A stretch of 64,000 nt of DNA from Sphingobium vermicomposti (lineage in GTDB: Bacteria > Pseudomonadota > Alphaproteobacteria > Sphingomonadales > Sphingomonadaceae). Positions 46,229-55,894 of the stretch are shown in pieces; position 1 is the stretch's first letter; each line of letters begins with the position of its first letter. Location of the stretch: assembly GCF_011762025.1 (NCBI RefSeq), contig NZ_JAASQR010000002.1, positions 806,001 to 870,000 on the forward strand. Reading direction: 5' to 3'. The notes beneath the pieces were generated by a model that made no database searches, had not been told where the DNA came from, and saw nothing but the letters and a program-made list of their open reading frames with translations. The translations under genes and the position numbers were made by a program.

Positions 46229-47295
46229 AGGATCAGGCGGGTCACATGGCCCATCTTGCGCCCGGCGCGGGCTTCATGCTTGCCATAGAGATGCAGGTGA
46301 CTGGCGGGGTCGGACAGGATCGCCTGCCACTCATTCACCTGCGCGCCGATCAGGTTGCGCATTTCCACCCCCTTCGCGGCAAGGCGGGTATCGCCCAGCG
46401 GGATGCCGCAAATGGCGCGGACGTGATTTTCGAACTGGCTGGTCACCGCGCCTTCGATGGTCCAGTGGCCGCTATTGTGGACGCGCGGGGCCATTTCGTT
46501 GAAGACCGGGCCGTCGGCACTGGCGAAAAATTCCAGGGTGAGGACGCCGACATAGTCGAGCGCGTCGGCAACCTGCGCAGCCAGCGCGCGGGCGGCGTCC
46601 ACCTGCGCTTCGATCCGGGCGCCGGCGGGAACGGTGGAGGTAGCGAGAATGCCGTCGACATGGACGTTGGCGGCGCAGTCCCAGAAGCGGATTTCACCAT
46701 CGGCCCCGCGCACGAGGATGACGGAAAATTCCTCCGCAAAGGTGACGAAGCCTTCGAGGATGGCGCTTTGCCGTCCGATGGCGTTCCAGGCTTCGGCTGC
46801 GTCGGCGGGCGCGTTGATGCGGGCCTGCCCCTTGCCATCATAGCCCATTCGGTTGGTTTTCAGGATGGCGCGGGTGCCAACAGTGGCGATTGCCCGTTCC
46901 AGGTCATCCAGGCTTTCAACCGAGGCGAAAGGCGCGGTGAGGCCGCCCAGATTCTGGACGAAACGCTTTTCGGCCAGGCGGTCCTGCGCGATGCGGAGTG
47001 CATGGGCGGCGGGGCGGACCAGGCCATGGGTGGCGAGCACATCGACGGCGGCGGGGTCGATATTCTCAAATTCGTAGGTGACGACATCGACGCTGTCGGC
47101 AAAGGCGGCGAGCGCTGTGGCGTCTTCATAAGCGCCGCAGGTCCAGCGGGGCGACACATCGGCGGCGGGGCCGCTTTCTTCCGGGGCGTAGATGTGGGTG
47201 CAATAGCCCAGCTGCGCGGCGGCGATGGCGATCATCCGGCCAAGCTGGCCGCCGCCGAGAATGCCGATGGTGGAACCGGGCGGGACGGTCGTCAT
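46225..47295 (-). CDS. purK: N5-carboxyaminoimidazole ribonucleotide synthase
   Basis: The 356-residue ATP-grasp enzyme carboxylates AIR with ATP and bicarbonate. The N-terminal GILGGGQLGRMIAIAAAQLG and the ATP-grasp lysine in KTNRMGYDGKGQ are seen, with NEMAPRVHNSGHWTIEG typical of PurK. ATG 47295 is one base after the purE stop. purK and purE together replace class I PurE-only conversion. Confidence 0.95.
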   Translation of the reverse strand: MTTVPPGSTIGILGGGQLGRMIAIAAAQLGYCTHIYAPEESGPAADVSPRWTCGAYEDATALAAFADSVDVVTYEFENIDPAAVDVLATHGLVRPAAHALRIAQDRLAEKRFVQNLGGLTAPFASVESLDDLERAIATVGTRAILKTNRMGYDGKGQARINAPADAAEAWNAIGRQSAILEGFVTFAEEFSVILVRGADGEIRFWDCAANVHVDGILATSTVPAGARIEAQVDAARALAAQVADALDYVGVLTLEFFASADGPVFNEMAPRVHNSGHWTIEGAVTSQFENHVRAICGIPLGDTRLAAKGVEMRNLIGAQVNEWQAILSDPASHLHLYGKHEARAGRKMGHVTRLIL

Positions 47296-47296
47296 C

Positions 47297-47788
47297 TTAT
47301 TCGGGTGTCTCCGCGACGTCGCTGGTCTGCTTTTCGCGCCAGGCGTCGAGGCGTTGGGCCAGGGCAGCGTCGGTGATGGCGAGGATGGATGCGGCGAGCA
47401 GCGCGGCGTTGACCGCGCCGGGCTTGCCAATGGCGAGCGTGCCGACGGGAATGCCGCCCGGCATCTGGACGATGGACAGGAGCGAATCCATGCCCTTCAA
47501 GGATTTGGATTCGACCGGGACACCCAGCACCGGCAGGCGGGTCATGGAAGCGGCCATGCCGGGCAGATGGGCAGCGCCCCCTGCCCCGGCGATGATCACC
47601 TTAAGCCCCCGCCCGACCGCGCCGGTTGCGTAGTCATAGAGGCGCTGGGGCGTGCGGTGGGCGGACACGACCTTGCATTCATGGGCGACGCCCAGCGCAT
47701 CCAGGGTTTCGGACGCATGGCGCATCGTTTCCCAATCAGATCGCGATCCCATGATGATGCCGACTGTGGCGGCGCTTTGCCCGGTCAT
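47297..47788 (-). CDS. purE: N5-CAIR mutase
   Basis: The 163-residue product moves the carboxyl group of N5-CAIR to give CAIR in purine synthesis. Motifs are [19 protein letters not shown] with the nucleotide-binding [13 protein letters not shown] and [11 protein letters not shown]. It leads the purE-purK-folA-ribF minus-strand set; the 187 bp upstream to gpmA include a 74-bp palindrome. Confidence 0.95.
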   Translation of the reverse strand: MTGQSAATVGIIMGSRSDWETMRHASETLDALGVAHECKVVSAHRTPQRLYDYATGAVGRGLKVIIAGAGGAAHLPGMAASMTRLPVLGVPVESKSLKGMDSLLSIVQMPGGIPVGTLAIGKPGAVNAALLAASILAITDAALAQRLDAWREKQTSDVAETPE

Positions 47789-47876
47789 ACGCCCTTATTT
47801 CCCCTGATGGCGCGGAAAGCAAAGCCCCTTAGCGGTGTGGGTGCCGGGGGGCAATGGGATAACTGTCAATTAGGAT

Positions 47877-47950
47877 CCGTTCGGGCTGAGCTTGTCGAAG
47901 CCTACTTCTTGAAGAGAAGTAAAGCCCTTCGACAAGCTCAGGGCGAACGG
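47877..47950. repeat. 74-bp near-perfect palindrome, family A, copy 4
   Basis: The left arm CCGTTCGGGCTGAGCTTGTC-GAAG pairs with the right arm CTTCGACAAGCTCAGGGCG-AACGG at 22 of 24 positions. A second stem TACTTCT/AGAAGTA (about 47903-47920) forms the tip. It lies downstream of gpmA and upstream of purE, both minus strand. It is the most complete copy in the window. Confidence 0.9.
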
Positions 47951-47975
47951 AGGAGAGACTCCTCTTCCAGACGGT

Positions 47976-48662
47976 TTACCGTTCCGACAGATAATAGCGG
48001 TCCTTGGCGGTCAGGTCGTCGGCCAGTTCGTAGACGATCGGCTGGCCGGTCGGGATTTCCAGCTCGGTAATTTCGTCGTCGGGGATGTTGGACAGATGCT
48101 TGACCAACGCGCGGAGCGAATTGCCGTGGGCGGAGATGAGGACGCGCTTGCCCGCCTTCAGATCGGGGGCGATGCGGCTTTCCCAATAGGGCAGGACGCG
48201 CGCGATCGTGTCCTTCAGCGATTCCGTGTCGGGGATGGCGATGCCGTCATAGCGGCGGTCCTTCGACAGGTCGAATTCGCTGCCCGCGTCCAGCGGCGGC
48301 GGCGGCACGTCGAAGCTGCGGCGCCAGATCTTGACCTGTGCGTCGCCATGCTTGGCCGCCGTTTCCGCCTTGTTCAGGCCGGTCAGCCCGCCATAATGAC
48401 GTTCATTGAGCCGCCAGTCCTTTTCAACCGGCAGCCACAGACGGCCCATTTCCTCCAGCGCGAGGTTCAGCGTCTTGATCGCGCGGGTCTGGACCGAGGT
48501 GAAGCACTGGTCGAAATCCAGCCCCTTATCCGCGAGCAGTTGGCCGGCGGCGCGGGCTTCCTGCGCCCCCTTTTCAGTGACATCCACGTCCCACCAACCG
48601 GTGAAGCGATTTTCCAGATTCCAGGTCGACTGGCCATGACGGATGAGGACGAGAGTGGGCAT
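47976..48662 (-). CDS. gpmA: 2,3-bisphosphoglycerate-dependent phosphoglycerate mutase
   Basis: The 228-residue histidine-phosphatase-fold enzyme interconverts 3- and 2-phosphoglycerate. The phospho-His is in [20 protein letters not shown], with [16 protein letters not shown] and the second His in [16 protein letters not shown] 48662 follows AGGAGA at eight bases; the longer frame upstream lacks a ribosome site. Confidence 0.95.
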   Translation of the reverse strand: MPTLVLIRHGQSTWNLENRFTGWWDVDVTEKGAQEARAAGQLLADKGLDFDQCFTSVQTRAIKTLNLALEEMGRLWLPVEKDWRLNERHYGGLTGLNKAETAAKHGDAQVKIWRRSFDVPPPPLDAGSEFDLSKDRRYDGIAIPDTESLKDTIARVLPYWESRIAPDLKAGKRVLISAHGNSLRALVKHLSNIPDDEITELEIPTGQPIVYELADDLTAKDRYYLSER

Positions 48663-48829
48663 GCGGCGCGTCTCCTGCACTAAGAGCGGACATTTCGGCC
48701 CTTCCCATAGCGAGTGAAATCGATGGCGCAAGCTTGTGCGAGCGCGCCCTGCCCCCACATTGCAGTCGGCCCGCCGATACGATAGCGCGGAGTGCCGACA
48801 GGCGGCTGGATGGCAAGGGAGACGGCGAG

Positions 48830-50716
48830 TTGGCATTTGTGAAGGCCGCGTGGCGCATTTTGGTGGCGGTGAAGGACGGGCTGGTCCTGTTGTTGCTGCT
48901 CCTGTTCTTTGGCCTGCTCTATGCCGCCTTGTCCTGGTCGCCCAAGCCCGCGCGCGCCGTCAGCAGCGGCGCATTGCTGTTGAAGCTGGAGGGCACGATC
49001 GTCGAGCAGCCTGCCGAGGTTGACCCCTTTGCGCTGCTGTCGGGTTCAGGACCGCAGATGCGCGAATATCGCTTGTCCGACATCGTCGCCGCGCTGGATG
49101 CGGCGAAGGATGATGCGAAGGTCAAGGCGGTGGTGCTGAACCTGGACGGCTTCATGGGTGGCGGCCAGGTTGCGCTAAGCCGGGTGGGCGAGGCGCTGGA
49201 TGCGGTGAAGGCCGCGAAGAAGCCGGTGTTCGCCTACGCCACGCTCTACAGTGACGAGGGTTATCAGCTGGCGGCGCATGCCAGTGAAAGCTGGGTCGAT
49301 CCACTGGGCGGCGTCGCCATCATGGGACGCGGCGGATCGGGCCTGTACTATAAGGGGTTGATCGACAAGTTGGGCATCAACACCCATGTCTATCGCGTCG
49401 GCACCTATAAGAGCTTTGTCGAGCCGTTCACCCGTTCGGAACAGTCGCCCGAAGCGCGGCAGGCCAACCAGGCGCTGGCCGACGCGCTGTGGCAGCAATG
49501 GCAGGATGACGTCATGAAGGCGCGGCCAAGCGCCAAGCTGGCCGCCTATGCCCGCAATCCGGTGGAGGCGGCCACGGCGGCGGGCGGCAATCTGGCCAAG
49601 GCGGCGCTGACCGCCGGGCTGGTCGACAAGCTGGGCGACGAAGCGGCGTTTGGCGAACGGGTGGCGAAGATCGCCGGTGAGCCTTCCGACGAGCGGACAG
49701 GCGATTTCGCTACCATCGACCTGCAAAGCTATATCAAGGCGCACCGGCCACCCAATGAGGGCCAGATCGGCATCCTGACCGTCGCGGGCAGCATCGTCGA
49801 TGGCGAAGCCGGCCCAGGGAGCGCGGCGGGCGACACGATTTCCGACCTGCTCTACAAGGCGCTGGCCGAAAAAGAGCTGAAAGCGCTGGTGGTGCGCGTC
49901 GATTCGCCCGGCGGGTCGGTGATGGCGTCGGAAAAGATCCGCACCGCGATTCTGCAGGCCAAGGCGAAGGGCCTGCCCGTCGTCGTTTCGATGGGCAATG
50001 TGGCGGCCAGCGGCGGATATTGGGTATCGACGCCCGCCAATGTGATCTTTGCCGAGCCTGACACGATCACGGGGTCCATCGGCGTGTTCGGCATATTGCC
50101 AAGTTTTGAAGGCACGCTGGCCAAGATGGGGATCACGACCGACGGGGTGCGCACGACGCCGCTGTCCGGCCAGCCCGACCTGGCGGGCGGAACGACGCCA
50201 GAGTTCGACCGGATCATGCAGATGGGGGTCGAGGATATTTATAGCCGCTTCGTCGGGCTGGTCGCAAAGGCGCGGGGCAAGTCGCCGCAACAGATTGACG
50301 CCATTGCGCAGGGCCGGGTTTGGGACGGCGGGACGGCGCGCCAGATCGGGCTGATCGACCGTTTTGGCGGGCTGGACGAGGCGGTTGCCGAAGCGGCGAA
50401 GCTGGCAAAGATCGACCCGAAGACGGCGCGCGCCTATCGGATTGAGAAGGAACCGGACAAGTTCATCGAGTTCCTGCAATCCATGACCGAGCGTGAGGAT
50501 GAGGATGCCGACGCGCCGCGCGACATGCTGAGTCGGCAGGCCATGGTCCAGCGCCAATGGGCAATGCAGGCGATTGCCGATGTGCGCGCGATGATCGGCG
50601 GCGCGGGTGTGCGGGCGGACTGCCTGGAGTGCCGCAGCTATGGCGCGCCGCGCCCGGTGACGGCGGCGGATGAGCGGGGGTTGATGGGGTTACTGGCGGC
50701 GTTGTGGCGGGGGTGA
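48830..50716 (+). CDS. sppA: signal peptide peptidase SppA, 67K type
   Basis: The 628-residue two-domain S49 serine protease has one N-terminal transmembrane helix (about 15-33). It should degrade cleaved signal peptides at the inner membrane. The catalytic lysine is in [12 protein letters not shown] and the nucleophile Ser in [12 protein letters not shown], the two halves of the Ser/Lys dyad. The chosen start is TTG 48830, with AAGGGAGA seven bases before it; no ATG lies between there and the transmembrane helix. A short C-terminal tail contains two Cys ([10 protein letters not shown]). Confidence 0.92.
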   Translation: MAFVKAAWRILVAVKDGLVLLLLLLFFGLLYAALSWSPKPARAVSSGALLLKLEGTIVEQPAEVDPFALLSGSGPQMREYRLSDIVAALDAAKDDAKVKAVVLNLDGFMGGGQVALSRVGEALDAVKAAKKPVFAYATLYSDEGYQLAAHASESWVDPLGGVAIMGRGGSGLYYKGLIDKLGINTHVYRVGTYKSFVEPFTRSEQSPEARQANQALADALWQQWQDDVMKARPSAKLAAYARNPVEAATAAGGNLAKAALTAGLVDKLGDEAAFGERVAKIAGEPSDERTGDFATIDLQSYIKAHRPPNEGQIGILTVAGSIVDGEAGPGSAAGDTISDLLYKALAEKELKALVVRVDSPGGSVMASEKIRTAILQAKAKGLPVVVSMGNVAASGGYWVSTPANVIFAEPDTITGSIGVFGILPSFEGTLAKMGITTDGVRTTPLSGQPDLAGGTTPEFDRIMQMGVEDIYSRFVGLVAKARGKSPQQIDAIAQGRVWDGGTARQIGLIDRFGGLDEAVAEAAKLAKIDPKTARAYRIEKEPDKFIEFLQSMTEREDEDADAPRDMLSRQAMVQRQWAMQAIADVRAMIGGAGVRADCLECRSYGAPRPVTAADERGLMGLLAALWRG

Positions 50717-50739
50717 GTTTTAGGGAGCCTCACCCTCTC

Positions 50740-50792
50740 CTTTCGGGCCGAACGGCGTAAGGAAAGGGCTTCGACAAGCTCAGCCCGAACGG
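50740..50792. repeat. intergenic palindromic element, family A, copy 5
   Basis: Has CTTTCGGGCCGAACGG at the left and GGGCTTCGACAAGCTCAGCC-CGAACGG at the right (50766-50792). It lies between the convergent sppA and UPF0126 genes. Confidence 0.75.
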
Positions 50793-50841
50793 ATTAGGGT
50801 GGTTCCTTGGAGGACGGCGGACGAAGCGAAAACGCCGCGCC

Positions 50842-51459
50842 CTAATCCTTGTAGCCCGGCAGGCCGAGGCCGCGACGGATGGCTATGGCGCGTAGCAGGA
50901 AGCCGAGCAGCGCGGCGATCAGTCCGGCGACGGGGACGTCCAGGCCCCACCAGCGCAGCAGCACGAACAGGCCGGACGCGACCGCAGCGGCGGTTACATA
51001 AAGTTCGGGCCGCAGCAGGATGGATGGTTCATTCGCCAGCAGGTCGCGCATGATGCCGCCGACGCAGCCAGTCACCACGCCCATCATGCCGGCCACGAAG
51101 GGCGGAATGCCATAGTCCAGCGCCTTGGCCGCGCCGAACACGGCAAAGGCGACCAGGCCGACCGCGTCCAGCCAGTCGAGCGCATGGTCGCTCCATAGCC
51201 TGCGGGGCGTGAACCAGACCAGCAGCGCGGCAATCATGCAGGTGGCGGCTGGCAGCGCGTCATGCACCCAGAATACCGGCGCGCCGATCAGCAGGTCGCG
51301 CACGGTGCCGCCCCCTACCCCAGTCACCAGCGCGAAGAAGGCGAAGGTGACCATCGTCGCGCGCAGGCGGGCGGCGGCCAGCGCGCCCGACGCCGCGAAC
51401 ACGAAGATGCCCAGGATACCCAGTGCTTCGAGCACGGGTCCGATCTGGGGCGGCATCAT
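50842..51459 (-). CDS. UPF0126 (YadS/YicG-like) TRIC-type membrane protein
   Basis: The 205-residue protein has two copies of a three-helix unit, each with a glycine-rich motif: VTGVGGGTVRDLLIG and VTGCVGGIMRDLLANEP. This internal duplication is the mark of UPF0126, whose members resemble trimeric intracellular cation channels; some are linked to glycine transport. The actual substrate is unknown. Its ATG is at 51459; glutathione peroxidase lies 30 bp upstream on the same strand. Confidence 0.85.
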   Translation of the reverse strand: MMPPQIGPVLEALGILGIFVFAASGALAAARLRATMVTFAFFALVTGVGGGTVRDLLIGAPVFWVHDALPAATCMIAALLVWFTPRRLWSDHALDWLDAVGLVAFAVFGAAKALDYGIPPFVAGMMGVVTGCVGGIMRDLLANEPSILLRPELYVTAAAVASGLFVLLRWWGLDVPVAGLIAALLGFLLRAIAIRRGLGLPGYKD

Positions 51460-51488
51460 GTCCGACGGCGCGGGCGGTGCTTGGTCTA

Positions 51489-52034
51489 TTACTTGGCCAG
51501 TTCAGCCTCGATCGCCGACACCAGCGCCGGGTCGTCGGGCGTGGTCGCCGGGGCGAAGCGTGCGGCGACGGTGCCGTCCTTGGCGATCAGGAATTTTTCG
51601 AAGTTCCACAACACTTCAGGCTCTTGCGTCGGGGTCATGCCATAGCCTTTGAGCTTTTCGCGGAAAGTGTCGCCATCGCCCTGCGCCTTGGGCTGTTCGC
51701 TGGTGAGCGCGGCATAGAGCGGATGCTTGTCCGGGCCGGTCACCGCGATCTTTTCGAACATCGGGAAATCGACGCCGAAATTGGTGGTGCAGAAGGTCTG
51801 GATTTCGTCATTGCTGCCCGGTTCCTGCGCCCCGAAGTCGTTGGCGGGGAAGCCAGCGACCACCAGCCCCTTGTCCTTGTAGCTGCTATACAGCTTTTCC
51901 AGCCCCTCATATTGCGGGGTGAGGCCGCATTTCGATGCGACATTGACGGCCAGCACGACTTTCCCGGCATAGTCGCTGAGGCTGGCGTCAGCGCCCTTGA
52001 TGGTTTTCAGGGGAATTTGCTGAATTGCGGTCAT
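51489..52034 (-). CDS. glutathione peroxidase-like peroxidase
   Basis: The 181-residue thiol peroxidase has the peroxidatic Cys in NVASKCGLTPQYEGLE, Gln in FPANDFGAQEPGS and Trp in LWNFEKFLI, the Gpx catalytic triad. Cys in place of selenocysteine suggests thioredoxin or glutathione dependence. No signal peptide is seen, so it is cytoplasmic. A good AAGGAG precedes the ATG at 52034. Confidence 0.92.
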   Translation of the reverse strand: MTAIQQIPLKTIKGADASLSDYAGKVVLAVNVASKCGLTPQYEGLEKLYSSYKDKGLVVAGFPANDFGAQEPGSNDEIQTFCTTNFGVDFPMFEKIAVTGPDKHPLYAALTSEQPKAQGDGDTFREKLKGYGMTPTQEPEVLWNFEKFLIAKDGTVAARFAPATTPDDPALVSAIEAELAK

Positions 52035-52077
52035 GATCGTCTCCTTAGGGGGAATCTGTCTGGCGCGGACCTTGCCA

Positions 52078-52809
52078 TTATATCGCCGCGCCGAAAAGCC
52101 TGCCTGCCGCCGCCGTCACGCCCATCGCCAGCGCGCCCCAGAACAGGACGCGCATGACCGAACGCAGCTGCCGCCCGCCGCCCAGCCGCGCGCCGATATA
52201 GCCCAGCAGAGCAAGGCACAGCAACGACGTCAGGACAACGATGGCAGGAGCGAGAGGTTGCGGGCTGAGCGCGGTGCCGATGACGGGGGTGATCGCACCC
52301 GCTGCAAAGGTTGCGGCGGACGTCAGCGCCGCCTGCACCGGACGCGCGGTGCTGATGTCCGAAATGCCCAGTTCATCCCGCGCATGGGCGCCCAGCGCAT
52401 CGGCATTCATCAGTTCCCGCGCCACCTGGCCCGCCAGATCCGACGACAGGCCGCGTTCGACATAGATGTCGCGCAGTTCGCGCCATTCCTCGTCCGGCTG
52501 ATGGATCAAAGCCGCCTTTTCCTTGGCCAGATCGGCCCGTTCGGTATCCGATTGCGCGCTGACCGACACATATTCACCAGCGGCCATGGACATAGCGCCC
52601 GCCAGCAGGGCGGCGATGCCTGTCAGCAGGATGGTTTCCCGCGACGCCCCAGACGCCGCGACGCCGGTCAGCAGGCTGGCGGTCGATACAATGCCGTCAT
52701 TCGCGCCCAATATCGCCGCGCGCAGCCAGCCGACGCGATTGACATAATGAACGGCGTGGTGCGGCCGGGGCGGCGCATGCGCGGCTGTTTCTGCATTGAT
52801 CCCGGCCAT
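52078..52809 (-). CDS. VIT1/CCC1 family transporter
   Basis: The 243-residue protein has the CCC1/VIT1 layout. The first helix has ILGANDGIVSTASLLTGVAA, the second has GAMSMAAGEYVSVSAQSD, then a charged soluble segment and three more helices. Family members move iron or manganese. ATG 52809 is preferred over GTG 52818 because AAAGG lies eight bases before it. It begins 15 bp after the ABC-F gene ends, on the same strand. Confidence 0.87.
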   Translation of the reverse strand: MAGINAETAAHAPPRPHHAVHYVNRVGWLRAAILGANDGIVSTASLLTGVAASGASRETILLTGIAALLAGAMSMAAGEYVSVSAQSDTERADLAKEKAALIHQPDEEWRELRDIYVERGLSSDLAGQVARELMNADALGAHARDELGISDISTARPVQAALTSAATFAAGAITPVIGTALSPQPLAPAIVVLTSLLCLALLGYIGARLGGGRQLRSVMRVLFWGALAMGVTAAAGRLFGAAI

Positions 52810-52824
52810 ATGCGCCACCTTTCG

Positions 52825-54603
52825 TCAGCTATTCATACCCTCGGCCTTTTCGGCCAGTTCCAGCCAGCGTTCTTCCGCACTGTCCTTGTCCGCCCGCGCC
52901 TGTTCGATCGCCTGGGTCAGGGCGGCGAAGCGGCTGGGATCGCGGACGTAGAGATTGGGGTCGGCCAATGCTGCTTCGTCGCGGGCGATTGCGGCTTCCA
53001 GTTCCTCGATCCTGCGGGGCAGAAGGTCCAGATCGCGCTGGTCCTTGTAGGTCAGTTTGGAGGAGGCTGGCTTGGGCGGCGGCGGGGCGGCGGCCTTTTT
53101 CTCAGCCTTGGGGGCGGATCGCGGCTGGCGCTTGGCGACCCAGTCGGCATAGCCGCCCACGATCACGTCGACATGGCCGGACCCGTCCAGCCCCAGGGTG
53201 ACGGTGACGGTGCGGTCCAGAAAATCGCGGTCGTGGCTGACGATCAGGACGGTGCCGTCATAGTCGGCGATAACTTCCTGAAGCAGGTCGAGCGTTTCAA
53301 GGTCGAGGTCGTTGGTCGGCTCGTCCAGGACAAGCAGGTTGGATTCGCGCGCAAATTCCCGCGCGAACAACAGGCGCGAGCGTTCACCGCCCGAAAGGGT
53401 CCCGACCTTTGCCTCGGCAAGCGAGGGGTCGAACAGAAACTCCTTCAGATAGCCGTGGACATGCTTGCGCACCCCGCGCACGTCGATCCAGTCGCCGCCT
53501 TCCGCCAGCACGTCGCGGACGCGCTTTTCGGGCTGCATCAGGCTGCGCTGCTGGTCGATGAAGATCATGTCCAGGGACTTGGCCTGGCGGATCGTGCCGC
53601 TGTCCGGCTGCATCTGGCCGGTCAGCAGCTTGAGCAGCGTCGTCTTGCCAGCGCCATTGCCACCGACGATGCCGATGCGGTCGCCCCGCTGGATGCGAAG
53701 GGTGAAGTCGTTGATGACGGTGCGGTCGCCGAACTGTTTAGTGACATGTTCGGCGGAAATGACGCTCTTGGTCTTGCTGTCGTCGGCGGTCACAGCAATC
53801 CGGGCGACGCCCTGCGGTCCGACCATGGCGGCGCGCTGGGCGCGCATGTCGTAGAGCTTTGCCAGCCGTCCCTGGTTACGCTTGCGCCGGGCGGTAACGC
53901 CGCGCTGGAGCCAGTGCGCCTCAAGCTTCAGTTTTGCGTCGAGCTTTTCGGCGGCGCGGGCTTCTTCGGCATAGATGGCTTCCATCCACTCTTCAAAGCC
54001 GCCGAAGCCGATTTCGTTGCGGCGAATCGATCCACGGTCGAGCCACAATGTCTGGCGCGTGAGGCGGGTGAGGAAGGCGCGGTCGTGGCTGATGACGATG
54101 AACGCGCCGTTATAGCGCGCCAGCCAGCCTTCCAGCCAGTCGATCGCGTCAATGTCCAGATGGTTGGTCGGTTCGTCCAGCAGCAGCAGGTCAGGTTGGC
54201 TGGCCAAGGCGCGGGCGATGGCGGCGCGGCGGCGTTCGCCCCCCGATGCCGTGGCGGCTTCGCGATCAAGGTCGGTGCCTAGCTGGCTGGCAATCGCCTC
54301 TACCTCATGCGCGGGCGGGGCATAGTCGCCCGCCAGCGCGAAATCGCGCAAGGTGGCAAAGCTGCTGACGTCCGGGTCCTGTTCCAGCATGATGACGCGC
54401 GCGCCCGGACGGACCGACCGCGTGCCTTCATCCGCTTCGACGCTGGCGGCGATCAGTTTGAGCAGCGTCGTCTTGCCCGCGCCGTTGCGGCCGATCAGCG
54501 CCAGCCGGTCGCGATCCCCCACAAATATGTCGAGGTGCCGGAAAAGCCAGTGCGTGCCCTGGCTGAGGCCAAGGTCTTCGAAAGATAATATGGGAGCCGC
54601 CAT
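52825..54603 (-). CDS. ABC-F family ATPase (Uup-like)
   Basis: The 592-residue protein has two ABC ATPase domains and no membrane helices. Domain 1 has GRNGAGKTTLLKL, SGGERRRAAIARAL and LLLLDEPTNHLD; domain 2 has GGNGAGKTTLLKL, LSGGERSRLLFAREF and LLVLDEPTNDLD. Between them is the linker (HWLQRGVTARRKRNQGR), and after domain 2 a Lys/Pro-rich and coiled-coil end, as in Uup. ABC-F proteins act on the ribosome or, for Uup, on branched nucleic acid. ATG 54603 starts just before ILSFEDLGLS. Confidence 0.9.
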   Translation of the reverse strand: MAAPILSFEDLGLSQGTHWLFRHLDIFVGDRDRLALIGRNGAGKTTLLKLIAASVEADEGTRSVRPGARVIMLEQDPDVSSFATLRDFALAGDYAPPAHEVEAIASQLGTDLDREAATASGGERRRAAIARALASQPDLLLLDEPTNHLDIDAIDWLEGWLARYNGAFIVISHDRAFLTRLTRQTLWLDRGSIRRNEIGFGGFEEWMEAIYAEEARAAEKLDAKLKLEAHWLQRGVTARRKRNQGRLAKLYDMRAQRAAMVGPQGVARIAVTADDSKTKSVISAEHVTKQFGDRTVINDFTLRIQRGDRIGIVGGNGAGKTTLLKLLTGQMQPDSGTIRQAKSLDMIFIDQQRSLMQPEKRVRDVLAEGGDWIDVRGVRKHVHGYLKEFLFDPSLAEAKVGTLSGGERSRLLFAREFARESNLLVLDEPTNDLDLETLDLLQEVIADYDGTVLIVSHDRDFLDRTVTVTLGLDGSGHVDVIVGGYADWVAKRQPRSAPKAEKKAAAPPPPKPASSKLTYKDQRDLDLLPRRIEELEAAIARDEAALADPNLYVRDPSRFAALTQAIEQARADKDSAEERWLELAEKAEGMNS

Positions 54604-54747
54604 GCCGGTGCAGCTAGGGCCTTGCGGGCGTCGGGGCAAGAGCCGCCAGGGAACCGGAAGCTGACTGACGGCTTTCAGCGCATGTCAGCATCCATTCATC
54701 GCACCCGTTACAATAGAGTCGCAACGCCTTTCCAAGGAGATAACCCC

Positions 54748-55476
54748 ATGAAATCCGCATTTGCCCTGATGACCATCGCCGCGTCGTCGATTGCCCCCGC
54801 AGCGATTGCGCAGACGAGTGTCACCGTCGCGGAAAAGGCGCCGATCGTGACGTTGAACGTCACCGAAACGGTTGAGGCCGCACCCGACCGCGCGACCGTC
54901 GGCACCGGGGTGCAGACTCGCGCCCCCACCGCCGTGGAGGCCATGCGCGAAAATGCGGCGAAGATGGAAAAGCTGATCGCGGCGCTGGCGAAGGCGGGCA
55001 TTCCCAAGAAGGACATCCAGACCAGCGGCATCAACCTGAGCGCGCAATATGATTATAGCGACAGAGGTGGGCAGCCGACCCCGCCCCGCTTCATCGGATA
55101 TGAGGCGTCCAACCAGCTGAGCGTCAAATTGCAGGATGTGAAGAAGGTCGGCACGCTGCTCGACGCCATGGTGGCAGCCGGGGCGACCAATGTGAGCGGC
55201 CCGACCTTTTCCATCAGCGATCCCACGCCGATGCTGACGCAGGCGCGTGGCGCGGCGTTGAAGACCGCGAAGATGCAGGCGGATTATTATGCGCAGGCGG
55301 CGGGCTATCGGTCCGCCCGGCTGATCACGCTGGCGGAGAGCAACAGCGGTGGCCAGCCGCCGATGCCGATGATGGTAAGGAGCTTCAAGGAGGATGCCGC
55401 CGCCGCGACTCCGGTGGAGCCGGGCCAGGTGGGATCGTCAGTGACGCTGACCGTGCAATATGCGCTGGAACGGTAA
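54748..55476 (+). CDS. periplasmic SIMPL (DUF541) protein
   Basis: The 242-residue protein has a signal peptide (MKSAFALMTIAASSIAPAAI, cleavage near AIAQ) and a DUF541/SIMPL domain starting APIVTLNVTETVEAAPDRAT with GIPKKDIQTSGINLSAQYDY. Related proteins are periplasmic (YggE, BP26). A strong AAGGAG precedes ATG 54748. The function is not known; YggE has been linked to oxidative stress resistance. Confidence 0.88.
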   Translation: MKSAFALMTIAASSIAPAAIAQTSVTVAEKAPIVTLNVTETVEAAPDRATVGTGVQTRAPTAVEAMRENAAKMEKLIAALAKAGIPKKDIQTSGINLSAQYDYSDRGGQPTPPRFIGYEASNQLSVKLQDVKKVGTLLDAMVAAGATNVSGPTFSISDPTPMLTQARGAALKTAKMQADYYAQAAGYRSARLITLAESNSGGQPPMPMMVRSFKEDAAAATPVEPGQVGSSVTLTVQYALER

Positions 55477-55546
55477 AAGGCGGCTGAAGCGGCGCTGACC
55501 GCACTATTCACCACCTGTTCAATGGTCTTGCGCTATGGCATGCCTC

Positions 55547-55858
55547 ATGAAGATGACGCGTAGCAGCCTGATTGCGGGCCTGGGGGCCATTGCCGCGATG
55601 CTGGTGGTGACCCCGGTTGCCCATGCCGGTCAGCGTGGGGAACAGGACGCCGCGCGGCGGGCGATGCTGGACGGGCACACCATGCCCTTTTCCCTCATCA
55701 AACGCCGCGTGGACGCCGCCATGGGTGGCGCCACCTATCTGGGCGCTGAGTTCAATCCATCGTCCAACCATTACCGCCTGAAATATGTGAAGGACGGCAA
55801 GGTGGTATGGGTTGATGCGGACGGGCGCACAGGCGATATAACCGGCTGGGCGCGATAA
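55547..55858 (+). CDS. secreted PepSY-domain protein
   Basis: The 103-residue protein has a signal peptide (MKMTRSSLIAGLGAIAAMLV, cleavage after AHA) and a short PepSY-like domain: SLIKRRVDAAMGGATYLGAE and HYRLKYVKDGKVVWVDADGR. It is periplasmic. ATG 55547 is chosen over 55535 for the typical positively charged start. It lies 36 bp before a response regulator gene on the same strand; PepSY proteins are often encoded with two-component systems and may modulate the sensor. Confidence 0.75.
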   Translation: MKMTRSSLIAGLGAIAAMLVVTPVAHAGQRGEQDAARRAMLDGHTMPFSLIKRRVDAAMGGATYLGAEFNPSSNHYRLKYVKDGKVVWVDADGRTGDITGWAR

Positions 55859-55894
55859 AGCGCCACAGGCAAGAACAGAAAGAAACGGGGCCAT

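Noticed and set aside
54649-54674. GGAAC upstream of the SIMPL gene as another EcfG promoter
   Set aside because: At 16-17 bases downstream the sequence is GGCTTT, not a CGTT-like element.
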